Shown one piece after another: positions 26,378 through 33,970 of a stretch of 64,000 nt of DNA. Location: the NCBI RefSeq assembly GCF_900101395.1, contig NZ_FMZO01000001.1, positions 62,001 through 126,000 of the forward strand, written 5' to 3'. The translations under genes were made by a program, and so were the position numbers. Below the pieces are notes generated by a model. The model worked only from the letters and a program-made list of their open reading frames with translations. It did not search any database and was not told the origin of the DNA. This DNA is from Niabella drilacis. GTDB lineage: Bacteria; Bacteroidota; Bacteroidia; Chitinophagales; Chitinophagaceae. How positions within the stretch are numbered: the stretch's first letter is position 1; every line of letters begins with the position of its first letter.

Positions 26378-26908
26378 GTGGTTCAAACAAAGGAGGATAT
26401 CTTGGAAGCAAAAAAAGAAGTTTGGTTACGCGGGGAGAACGACCCCTCCGTGGCAGCAGAACTGCAGCCGGCAGCGAATGCATTGTTGCAGGCCGGCGAA
26501 GAGTTGGAGGCCCTGTTAAAGGATTTTCCGGATGCATGGTTATGGGAGCGGCCGGCTGGTGTGGCTGCCGTTGGCTTTCACTTAAAACATATAGCGGGGG
26601 TACTGGACCGGCTGCTCAGCTATGCCGAAGGAAAAATGCTGTCGCCGGAGCAACTGGCCTACCTGAAAAATGAACCGGTAGCGGATGAAATGACAACGGA
26701 CGCCTTATTGGAACAGGTCAGTCGGGCTATTTCAGCAACCATCGATCGCTATAAACAGTTTGGTTCCCCGTTGCTGACGGAGCCCCGGCCGGTAGGAAGA
26801 GCCGGACTTCCTTCAACAGTGATCGGACTTTGTTTTCATGCCGCAGAGCACACGATGCGGCATACTGGCCAGCTGTTAGTAACCGTAAAAGTGCTTCAGA
26901 ACGGGTGA
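26378..26908 (+). CDS. DinB-like domain protein
   Basis: A 176-residue four-helix-bundle protein of the DinB/YfiT class. The metal-binding histidines are visible in VGFHLKHIAGVLDRLL and CFHAAEHTMRHTGQLL. Family members are thiol-dependent transferases or damage-induced proteins; the specific reaction is unknown. The GTG at 26378 is the longest start. An in-frame TTG at 26402, five bases behind a perfect AGGAGG (26391-26396), is a strong alternative and would give 168 residues. Such Shine-Dalgarno sequences are rare in this window. Confidence 0.85.
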   Translation: MVQTKEDILEAKKEVWLRGENDPSVAAELQPAANALLQAGEELEALLKDFPDAWLWERPAGVAAVGFHLKHIAGVLDRLLSYAEGKMLSPEQLAYLKNEPVADEMTTDALLEQVSRAISATIDRYKQFGSPLLTEPRPVGRAGLPSTVIGLCFHAAEHTMRHTGQLLVTVKVLQNG

Positions 26909-26954
26909 CGGAGCTGGTTTCAGAAATCATAGAAGGATGAGGTTTTTTAGGATG

Positions 26955-27047
26955 TGGACGAAAATAAAAAAGCATATTTGTCCATAACTGTATTTGAGAG
27001 TATATTTATGGACGAAAATAAAAAAATATATTTGTCCGTAACTATAT
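26955..27047. repeat. Tandem 39-bp palindromic repeats before the ATPase gene
   Basis: Two copies of a 39-base unit, 26955-26993 and 27009-27047, agree at 35 of 39 positions. Each carries imperfect dyad symmetry: TGGACGAAAAT at one side and ATATTTGTCC at the other. The second ends in the ATG of the ATPase gene, and its TATATTTG (27027-27034) matches the TAnnTTTG -7 box. It looks like a pair of regulatory sites, or the footprint of a duplication. Confidence 0.75.
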
Positions 27048-28482
27048 GGGAGAAGCAATCATTGGCCGGGATGCCGAAAAGAAAATACTGAAAGACATGC
27101 TGGGCTCGAAGGAGGCGGAGCTGATTGCCATCCTGGGCCGCCGCCGGGTAGGAAAAACGTTTCTTGTGCGGGGGTATTATCAGCAACAGCTTGTATTTGA
27201 GTGTACGGGACTTCATGAGGCTGGCCTGGCGGAACAATTATTGAATTTTAGCAAGGCCCTTCAACAGGCCATGCAGTCTGCGATTCCACCGGCGACCCCG
27301 GATAGCTGGATGCAGGCATTCACCTTTCTCAGCGATTTCCTACAAACAAAAATTAAAGCGCAACCGGTGGTTGTATTGTTTGATGAATTTCCATGGATGC
27401 ACACGCCTAAATCCGGGTTTTTAATGGCATTTGGACATTGGTGGAACACCTGGGCATCGCGTCAGCCGCAACTAAAAGTCGTTATCTGCGGTTCCGCAGC
27501 ATCCTGGATGGTTGAAAACGTACTTCATAATCGGGGCGGTCTTCATAACCGGGTCAGCCGTATAATCCGGCTCCTGCCTTTTAGTTTGAGGGAATCCGAA
27601 GCTTATCTGGCAAGTCGTGGCATACGGTTAGACCGCTACCAGGTATTACAGCTCTATATGGCAATTGGCGGGATCCCTCAATATCTGAAACAGGTTGACA
27701 AAGGGGAAAGTGCAACCCAGGTTATCGATAAGCTCTTCTTTGAAAGGAATGGGATGCTTAAAACGGAGTTTAGTGTACTTTACCGGTCGCTGTTTAACAA
27801 TGCCAGTTATCATGAGTCGATCGTACGCCAGCTTGCTAAAAAGCCGGGTGGAATGAGCCGGACGGAAGTCATAACAGCTTGCGGATTTACGACGGGAGGA
27901 ACAACGACCCGGTTGTTTGAGGAACTGGAACAATCGGGGTTTATTGCTCAATATATACCATTTGAAAAAACTTCAAGGGATGCTGTCTATAAGCTGTCTG
28001 ATGAATATTCCCTGTTTTACCTGAAATTTGTAGACCGCGCCCGTGCTATGGGCTCTGGCACCTGGCACAAGATGGCAGCAGGGCAATCTTATAATAGCTG
28101 GAGCGGTTATGCTTTTGAAGCCATTTGTCAAAAACATGTACCGCAAATAAAGGAAGCCCTGGGTATCAGAAGCGTATACACCGAAGCGTCGGGTTGGCGA
28201 TATATCTCGAAACAGGGGGGAGCCGGCGCTCAAATTGATCTGCTGCTGGATCGACAGGATCATTGTATCAATATCTGTGAAATGAAATTTTCGGACAAAG
28301 CGTTTGTTATTGATAAAAAGTATGCAGCCGAGCTTGACAATAAAGTAAGTGTCTTTAAGGAACGGACAAAAACGAAGAAAACGATCTTTCCTACCATGAT
28401 CACAACCTATGGTACTATGCAGAATAGATACTACACCGGGCGTATTGTATCGGAAGTAACCATGCAGGATCTGTTCGGATGA
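27046..28482 (+). CDS. AAA+ ATPase of the archaeal-ATPase/DUF234 type
   Basis: A 478-residue protein with a P-loop NTPase domain: Walker A ILGRRRVGKTFLVRGYY (near residue 30), Walker B VVVLFDEFPWM, sensor CGSAASWM and arginine-rich GGLHNRVSRIIRLLPFS. A winged-helix region follows (GMSRTEVITACGFTTGGTTT) and then a C-terminal DUF234-like nuclease-fold domain (AQIDLLLDRQDHCINICEMKFSD, with the E-x-K of PD-(D/E)XK proteins). Such ATPases are widespread, mobile and functionally obscure. Start ATG 27046. Its stop abuts the stop of the convergent gene. Confidence 0.88.
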   Translation: MGEAIIGRDAEKKILKDMLGSKEAELIAILGRRRVGKTFLVRGYYQQQLVFECTGLHEAGLAEQLLNFSKALQQAMQSAIPPATPDSWMQAFTFLSDFLQTKIKAQPVVVLFDEFPWMHTPKSGFLMAFGHWWNTWASRQPQLKVVICGSAASWMVENVLHNRGGLHNRVSRIIRLLPFSLRESEAYLASRGIRLDRYQVLQLYMAIGGIPQYLKQVDKGESATQVIDKLFFERNGMLKTEFSVLYRSLFNNASYHESIVRQLAKKPGGMSRTEVITACGFTTGGTTTRLFEELEQSGFIAQYIPFEKTSRDAVYKLSDEYSLFYLKFVDRARAMGSGTWHKMAAGQSYNSWSGYAFEAICQKHVPQIKEALGIRSVYTEASGWRYISKQGGAGAQIDLLLDRQDHCINICEMKFSDKAFVIDKKYAAELDNKVSVFKERTKTKKTIFPTMITTYGTMQNRYYTGRIVSEVTMQDLFG

Positions 28483-28740
28483 TCACCCCTTCAATTTGCC
28501 AACCAGGTCAATATACTCCTGCATTGCCGTTTCTTTTGACTTTCCTTTTTGTTCTTCCCAGGCATTGTATTTGGCTTTGGCCACAAAGTCGAACGGGTTG
28601 GAAGGCGCTTCTGTATGCACATCACCCTCGGTGGCCTGTTTGTACAGGGAGTACAATTGCAGTAACACATCATTGGAGGGTTTTTCGGCCAGGGTTTTGC
28701 TGGCTGCCACCGCCGCTTCAAATTGCTGATTGAGTTCCAT
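28483..28740 (-). CDS. Acyl-CoA-binding protein
   Basis: From ATG 28740 an 85-residue four-helix protein of the ACBP family: MELNQQFEAAVAASKTLAEK, then LLQLYSLYKQATEGDV and FVAKAKYNAWEEQKGKSKET. The conserved Tyr/Lys pair for CoA binding (LYSLYKQ) is present. It buffers long-chain acyl-CoA in the cytoplasm; ACBPs are uncommon in bacteria but occur in Bacteroidota. Its stop and that of the convergent ATPase gene form the abutting palindrome TGATCA (28480-28485), with no room for a terminator. Confidence 0.93.
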   Translation of the reverse strand: MELNQQFEAAVAASKTLAEKPSNDVLLQLYSLYKQATEGDVHTEAPSNPFDFVAKAKYNAWEEQKGKSKETAMQEYIDLVGKLKG

Positions 28741-28874
28741 ACTTTGCAGATTTATTGGTATTAAAAATACAGTTTGTAGTGTGATGCTGCGCAATGGCGG
28801 CAATTTCTTGTCTGGCGTCAAGAAGCACCGGTAATAAGCCGGCGCGGTATCGAGAAGGGGTTGATCTACCCGCC

Positions 28875-29933
28875 TTAGAAAGAATAGATAAAGCCAGGGA
28901 TCAGCTGGTTGTTTAAGCGTACAAATGTGAAGGAGAGGGAGGATCGGTCATTCTTATTCATGCCCACCGATTTTAACAGCTTCCGGCTCCGGTTGGCTAT
29001 GGTTTTGGCGCTCAGGTAGCCCATGCCCAGTGCCAGGGGGTAATCGCTGGCCCAGTGCACATCATTGTTGATCATGGAAAGTCCCAGGAGCGCTACCATG
29101 CTATAGCCTATCGGTTTGATAAAACGGCTTTCGGGATAATTCTCCGCCAGTATGGTTACGCTGCTCATTAAAGTGGCCAGGTGGCCGGAAGGGAAGGCAT
29201 CGTAGTTAGGCGTATTTTTCTGGTATTCTTTTATGGAAGGGAAGGGATGCCAGTTGCCGCCCGGGTTGCTGGCCATAAAGGGCGATTGCCGTCCGGAGAT
29301 CCGCTTTACCAATTGGGTACTGGCGCCCATCAGGAAAAAAGATTCCAGCAGTTGACTGGCGGTACTCCTTGACCGGTAGTCGTTGGCTATTTTCCCATAA
29401 GTGAATAAACCGGCGCCCACCAGCAGGCTTATATAACCCTGTCCCATCTGGTAAAAGGCACTGTTCAGGTTATTGGGGATCCGCAGCAGGCTGGTTTTTG
29501 AACCGCCGATCTTTACCTCCCAAACTGTTTTATAAGAGTTATCACGGTGAAAATGGATCCTGTCAGAAAAACGGTGCAGCTCATCCGCAATGGGCTGGTC
29601 CAATGCCAGCAGCGCACCGGTTGCCCCTGCGATCATGATCCAGGGCTTGATGCTTTCCCGTGAAAAACTGTTCTTGACATATTGCCAGCCATCTCCCGGC
29701 AGGTCTGTTATAAAGCCGAAATTCTTAGGTTTGGGGTAGATCAGGGTGATCCCCTTCCTCAGGTGATAAACCTGTTCATCTTTTACCGCCAACGCCGTAT
29801 GGTCCGCCTCTTTAACCAGGGTGTCAGCAGGGGAAACTCCCATTGCATTGGCCTGTGAACTGTCCGTTTGTGCCGTTACATTGCTGCCAAGCAAGAGGCC
29901 GGCAAGCAGCAATGACCAGAACTGATTCCTCAT
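28875..29933 (-). CDS. PAP2-superfamily phosphatase, secreted
   Basis: A 352-residue protein with signal peptide MRNQFWSLLLAGLLLGSNVTAQ. The three phosphatidic-acid-phosphatase motifs are present: KRISGRQSPF, FPSGHLATLM and DVHWASDYPLALGMG, with catalytic His in SGH. It dephosphorylates a phospholipid or isoprenyl pyrophosphate at the envelope. It starts 4 bases after the stop of the PafA gene and is co-transcribed with it, giving a two-gene phosphate-release unit. Confidence 0.9.
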   Translation of the reverse strand: MRNQFWSLLLAGLLLGSNVTAQTDSSQANAMGVSPADTLVKEADHTALAVKDEQVYHLRKGITLIYPKPKNFGFITDLPGDGWQYVKNSFSRESIKPWIMIAGATGALLALDQPIADELHRFSDRIHFHRDNSYKTVWEVKIGGSKTSLLRIPNNLNSAFYQMGQGYISLLVGAGLFTYGKIANDYRSRSTASQLLESFFLMGASTQLVKRISGRQSPFMASNPGGNWHPFPSIKEYQKNTPNYDAFPSGHLATLMSSVTILAENYPESRFIKPIGYSMVALLGLSMINNDVHWASDYPLALGMGYLSAKTIANRSRKLLKSVGMNKNDRSSLSFTFVRLNNQLIPGFIYSF

Positions 29934-29937
29934 ATGA

Positions 29938-31566
29938 TTATTGTCCTACTTCAGGGATCACGCTTCCGATACATCCGTTGGGCCGCTGAATATGTAACAG
30001 GGCGGCAAGGGTAGGAGCAATATCGGTCATATGCACTTCGCGGGTCAGCTTGCCGGGTTTAATACCCCATCCGAACCAAAGCAGGGGGATATGGGTATCG
30101 TGAGGATTCCAGGTGCCATGTGTAGTACCCGTACCTCCAGGGCTGCCGCTAAACCAGGCAGGATCCAGCACAATCTGAACAGGGCCGGAACGTTTGGGGT
30201 TATAACCGTTAATGATCATTGTTTTTATGGGTTCGGGTATGGATGCGTTGCCAATGTTCTCAACATCTGCCACAAACTGCACGCCATCCTGTTTTTGCAG
30301 GAATGCAACGGTAGCTTTTTTGATAGCGGCAAAATCAAGCTTCTTTTTTTCGATCCGGTCATTATCGAAATGAACCTGGTAGTTGGCGCCTGAGCGAACG
30401 AGTTTTTCCTCCCCAAACTCAGCTTTCAGCCGGTCGTTCAGCTCCCGGATCACTTTGCCATTCTGGAAGAAGTCGGCGGGCATCTGATGCTCCTGCATAA
30501 ACCCGATGGCATGCGCTGCGCCATGATCTGCCGTCAGGAATACGAGGTAGTTCCCTTTTCCTACTTTTTGATCGAGGTATTTAAAAAAGGCGTCAAGGTC
30601 TTTGTCGAGCCGCAGGTAAACGTCTTCCACTTCTATAGAATTGGGACCATATTTATGTCCGACATAGTCGGTAGATGCACAGTTGATGGTCAAGAAATCG
30701 GTAAAGGATCCCGCTCCCAGCTGGTACCCCTCTACAGCAGCTTTTGCAAAATTGAGGGTTAAGGTATTCCCGTAGGGAGAACTGCGGATCACGTCCGGGT
30801 CCTGTTTGAATATTTCACTGAGGTCGTGCGGGAAACCGGTGGTTTTTTCACCTTTGAATTTTCCCTCCCATTTTACATCGTCAGCCGTACTTTGTGTATA
30901 GGTGTTAACCGGGTATAATGTGGTCCAGGGTTTTGAGGTAAGCGCCTCGGGCTCTTTCCTGGCATTAAATTGTGCTGCCCAGCGGGGGAGCTCTTTCATG
31001 TACCAGGTACTGGTGATGAACTGGCGGCTTTCATCATCAAACCAGAAAGCGCCGGTGGGGTTATGCCCTGCAGGCAGGATAGATGCCCGGTCCTTAAGTG
31101 AAACCCCTACTACTTTTGAGCGGAAATTGGTTGCCAGGCGCAATTCGTCCGTGATGGTGGTGGCCAGGTTATTGCGGGGAGACATTTTTCCTGCTTTTGA
31201 GTTACTGCCTACTGCCTGCACAGTAGAGTCGTCCGTACAGTAAACGGATCTTCCCGTTAACTGGTCTACCCAGTCGTTACCGGTAATCCCGTGTATGGCC
31301 GGAACAGACCCGGTAAACACAGTGGTATGCCCTACGGCAGTAAACGAAGGCAGATGACTGATGAATGTATTTTCACAGGTATATCCTTCCTTTAACATCC
31401 GGTTGAACCCCCCGGTGCCGTAACGTTCTGCGTAGCGGTAAAGGTAATCCCAGCGCATCTGGTCCACTACGATGCCGACAACCAGTTTCGGGCGTTTTAT
31501 CGCGTTTTGTGCAAACCCGGCGATGGCAACAATGAGCGCAATCAGTAAAAGGTGAATCTTTTTCAT
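29938..31566 (-). CDS. pafA: Secreted alkaline phosphatase, PafA type
   Basis: From ATG 31566 the protein has 542 residues and a signal peptide (MKKIHLLLIALIVAIAGFAQ). The active-site pattern follows PafA of Elizabethkingia: metal Asp in GIVVDQMRWDYL, nucleophile Thr in LPSFTAVGHTTVFTG, Asn in GITGNDW, and the phosphate-contacting Lys and Arg in SLKDRASILPAGH; further metal ligands are TADHGAAHA and the C-terminal GTTHGTWNPHDTHIP. Such enzymes release phosphate from monoesters constitutively. A TATTTTTG -7 box lies at 31592-31585 (minus strand). Confidence 0.92.
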   Translation of the reverse strand: MKKIHLLLIALIVAIAGFAQNAIKRPKLVVGIVVDQMRWDYLYRYAERYGTGGFNRMLKEGYTCENTFISHLPSFTAVGHTTVFTGSVPAIHGITGNDWVDQLTGRSVYCTDDSTVQAVGSNSKAGKMSPRNNLATTITDELRLATNFRSKVVGVSLKDRASILPAGHNPTGAFWFDDESRQFITSTWYMKELPRWAAQFNARKEPEALTSKPWTTLYPVNTYTQSTADDVKWEGKFKGEKTTGFPHDLSEIFKQDPDVIRSSPYGNTLTLNFAKAAVEGYQLGAGSFTDFLTINCASTDYVGHKYGPNSIEVEDVYLRLDKDLDAFFKYLDQKVGKGNYLVFLTADHGAAHAIGFMQEHQMPADFFQNGKVIRELNDRLKAEFGEEKLVRSGANYQVHFDNDRIEKKKLDFAAIKKATVAFLQKQDGVQFVADVENIGNASIPEPIKTMIINGYNPKRSGPVQIVLDPAWFSGSPGGTGTTHGTWNPHDTHIPLLWFGWGIKPGKLTREVHMTDIAPTLAALLHIQRPNGCIGSVIPEVGQ

Positions 31567-31712
31567 CGTGATAATCAATTTGTCCAAAAATAGTGAAACA
31601 GGGGGGATAAAACATAGCATTTATGTAAAGTTTAGTTGAACAATAGATGCCTGCGGGCAGTGGGTGGCTGAACAAATGGTGGCATCTGACAGAATTTCGA
31701 TAATTTCAAAAT

Positions 31713-32855
31713 ATGGAACAGCGATTTTTGCTTTTGATCATAGCCGCCTGTCTTACGGGATCTGTTGCTGCACAGGGGTACCGGTTCACCATCCGGCTGG
31801 ATCCGGTTACCCCGCATGCTGCTGCAGATACTGTGTTTTTTGTCGCCGGAAATTTCAATGGCTGGCAGCCCGGCGCCGGCGGATACCGGTTTCATAAAAC
31901 CAAGGCCCAGGCATATGAGTTAACCATTGCGGGCTTAGCAGGGCCCCTTGAGTTTAAAATTACAAGAGGCGATTGGTCGAAAGTGGAGACCACTGCTGCG
32001 GGAGCGGCAATGACGAACCGGAAAATCGAATTGGTGTCCGATTCTGTCATACGGATAACTGTTGCCGGCTGGCAGGATCATTTTCTGTTGCCGGAGAAAC
32101 GACATACGGCAAGTCCGAATGTTCGGGTGGTTGAAAATTTTTATATGCCTCAGCTGGGCCGGAGCAGGAACCTGCGCATTTATTTGCCGGAGGGGTATAA
32201 CAGCACGCCGCAAAAGCGCTATCCCGTTTTGTATCTGCAGGATGGGCAGAATGTCTTTGACGCGTACACTGCTTATGCAGGGGAGTGGGCCGTGGATGAG
32301 TACCTGGATCATACAAAGCTGCCTTCCTGTATTGTAGTGGCCATTGACAACGGAGGCGGGCTGCGGCTGAATGAGTATGAGCCGTACCCTGTGAAGCGGA
32401 TCCCCCGGGCCGAAGGCGACCGGTATGCCGCATTTCTGGTAAAGACGCTAAAGCCCTATATCGACGGCCATTACCGGACGATGAAGGAAAAGCGGCATAC
32501 GTCTATTGCCGGAAGTTCTATGGGCGGACTTATTTCCCTGTACACAGCATTAAAATATCCCGGGGTATTCGGTGGTATTGGCGTATTTTCTCCTTCCTTT
32601 TGGGTAACGGAAAAAAAGATCTATGAGGATATCCGCAAAAATGGCGCCTTCTTAAGGGCCGCGCTTTATTTTTATGTAGGGATGCAGGAAGGAGACACCA
32701 TGCCGGAGGACCTGTTAAAAGCGGTGCAGGAGCTGCAAAAAGCCCCAGGATCGCGGCTTACGGCGGTTATCCGCAGTGGCGGGCGGCATAATGAAGAAGC
32801 CTGGAGAAAAGAATTTCCGCTCTTCTACCAGGCCCTCGTTTCAAAAAACAATTAA
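31713..32855 (+). CDS. Secreted esterase, enterochelin-esterase/Fes-like
   Basis: A 380-residue alpha/beta hydrolase: signal peptide (MEQRFLLLIIAACLTGSVAAQ), an N-terminal beta-sandwich of the AMPK/isoamylase type (FFVAGNFNGWQPGAGGYRF) and then the esterase D domain (RNLRIYLPEGYN, VLYLQDGQNVFDAYT, nucleophile Ser in IAGSSMGGLISL). The catalytic His is likely in GGRHNEEAWRKEFP. Relatives cleave siderophore lactones, feruloyl or acyl esters. It is divergent to pafA. Substrate unknown. Confidence 0.88.
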   Translation: MEQRFLLLIIAACLTGSVAAQGYRFTIRLDPVTPHAAADTVFFVAGNFNGWQPGAGGYRFHKTKAQAYELTIAGLAGPLEFKITRGDWSKVETTAAGAAMTNRKIELVSDSVIRITVAGWQDHFLLPEKRHTASPNVRVVENFYMPQLGRSRNLRIYLPEGYNSTPQKRYPVLYLQDGQNVFDAYTAYAGEWAVDEYLDHTKLPSCIVVAIDNGGGLRLNEYEPYPVKRIPRAEGDRYAAFLVKTLKPYIDGHYRTMKEKRHTSIAGSSMGGLISLYTALKYPGVFGGIGVFSPSFWVTEKKIYEDIRKNGAFLRAALYFYVGMQEGDTMPEDLLKAVQELQKAPGSRLTAVIRSGGRHNEEAWRKEFPLFYQALVSKNN

Positions 32856-32860
32856 AAAAA

Positions 32861-33352
32861 CTATTTGCCGAAAACTTTTAAAATACTTGATACGGACATC
32901 GATCCCTCAAAGCCACTGATCAGCTGTTTGTTGCTGCCATAGAAGGCATGAAAAGGGAGGTTCCGGATGTCGTAATAGGTGGGCAGGGCAAAAGCATAAT
33001 CTTTACCCACCAGGATGTTCGGATATTGATGCAATTTATAGTGTGCTGCAAATTTTGCCATTTCTTTTAAAGGAAGGGGGGTAGCCATAACGATCTGTAT
33101 GTCTTTGAACTTATCGATATTCTTGATCAGTTCTTCAGTTTCGTGTTTGCAATGGTCGCACTCCGGGCTGAATATAATCATCATTACGGGTTTGTTCTTT
33201 TGCAGTTTGGCTTTTAACTCCCAGCCGGTACTATCCGCAGAAAGCAACCGTACGGATGGAATGGTCTTGTATTGTTTATAAGGGGGAAGGGACTGGCTGC
33301 GGGCGGTGCCAAAACTCATAATGGTGATCAGTAATAATAATAAATACTTCAT
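32861..33352 (-). CDS. Secreted thioredoxin-like protein
   Basis: A 163-residue protein with a signal peptide (MKYLLLLLITIMSFGTARSQ) and a thioredoxin fold with the motif SPECDHCKHE, a CxxC-type CDHC site. A cis-Pro-like segment follows (YKLHQYPNILVGKDYAF). It probably reduces or isomerises disulfides, or transfers electrons, in the periplasm. It ends 5 bases before the stop of the convergent esterase gene and is divergent to blaI, so its promoter region includes the BlaI operator. Confidence 0.85.
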   Translation of the reverse strand: MKYLLLLLITIMSFGTARSQSLPPYKQYKTIPSVRLLSADSTGWELKAKLQKNKPVMMIIFSPECDHCKHETEELIKNIDKFKDIQIVMATPLPLKEMAKFAAHYKLHQYPNILVGKDYAFALPTYYDIRNLPFHAFYGSNKQLISGFEGSMSVSSILKVFGK

Positions 33353-33442
33353 CTTGTTGATTTTATGAAAATAAATGCTACCAAAGATAACAATAGGATG
33401 CAGATTCGGTTGAGAGGGTTGCCTTAAAAAGGCTAAAAAAAT

Positions 33443-33472
33443 TTTGTTTATTACGAATGTTTCGTAAATTTA
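33443..33472 (+). promoter_or_regulatory. blaI promoter with palindromic operator
   Basis: TTTG (33443-33446), an 18-bp spacer and TAAATTTA (33465-33472, one mismatch to TAnnTTTG) precede blaI. Inside lies a perfect 7-bp inverted repeat with a 3-base centre, TTACGAATGTTTCGTAA (33451-33467), overlapping the -7 box by three bases. It is the expected self-operator of the BlaI-family repressor. The same core recurs at 43374-43388. Confidence 0.75.
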
Positions 33473-33491
33473 CTTCAAAATCGTATCAAAG

Positions 33492-33854
33492 ATGAAGAAG
33501 TTAACCGCGCAGGAAGAGCAATTAATGATTGCCGTTTGGCAGGTGGGAGAGGGAAATGTAAAAGCGTTTATGGAGCAGTTGCCGGAGCAGCCTCCTTATA
33601 CAACGGTAGCCTCCACTATTAAGAACCTGGAAAAAAAGGGGTATGTTTCCGGGCGGCTATTTGGGAACGTATATGTATACAAGCCGGCCCTTTCGGAGGA
33701 GGAGTATAAGAAAAAATTCATGGGCTCCGTCGTAAAAGACTATTTCAGCAATTCGTATAAAGAGCTGGTAAGTTTTTTTGTAGATCAGAAAAAATTGTCG
33801 GCCCAGGAACTGAAAGATATTGTAAAGATGATTGAAAGCGGTAAGAAGAAATAG
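33492..33854 (+). CDS. blaI: BlaI/MecI/CopY-family transcriptional repressor
   Basis: A 120-residue winged-helix repressor. Signature blocks are LTAQEEQLMIAVWQVGEGNV and PYTTVASTIKNLEKKGYVSG, with a C-terminal dimerisation helix (SAQELKDIVKMIESGKKK). Repressors of this family are inactivated when a partner BlaR1-like membrane peptidase cleaves them; that partner follows in the same orientation after a repeat-bearing gap of 116 bases. A palindrome overlaps its own promoter. No beta-lactamase gene is nearby, so the regulon is probably not antibiotic resistance. Confidence 0.92.
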   Translation: MKKLTAQEEQLMIAVWQVGEGNVKAFMEQLPEQPPYTTVASTIKNLEKKGYVSGRLFGNVYVYKPALSEEEYKKKFMGSVVKDYFSNSYKELVSFFVDQKKLSAQELKDIVKMIESGKKK

Positions 33855-33970
33855 CTATCAGTTGTCAGCCAGCAGCTTTGAGCCCTGGACGTTCGGCTGT
33901 GAGCTGATGGCTAAAAGCTATTGGAATCTGGAATCTCAAATCTCAATTTTCGAATCTCAACTCCTATACT
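33855..33970. repeat. Inverted and direct repeat between blaI and the M56 gene
   Basis: AGCTATCAG ... CAGCAGCT (33850-33882) is roughly mirrored by GCTGTGAGCTGATGGCT (33899-33915), forming a long imperfect hairpin. It is followed by pyrimidine-rich units AATCTGGAATCTCAAATCTC and AATTTTCGAATCTCAAC that end seven bases or so before the ATG. The layout matches the repeats at 4594-4708 and 61770-61835. Confidence 0.6.
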
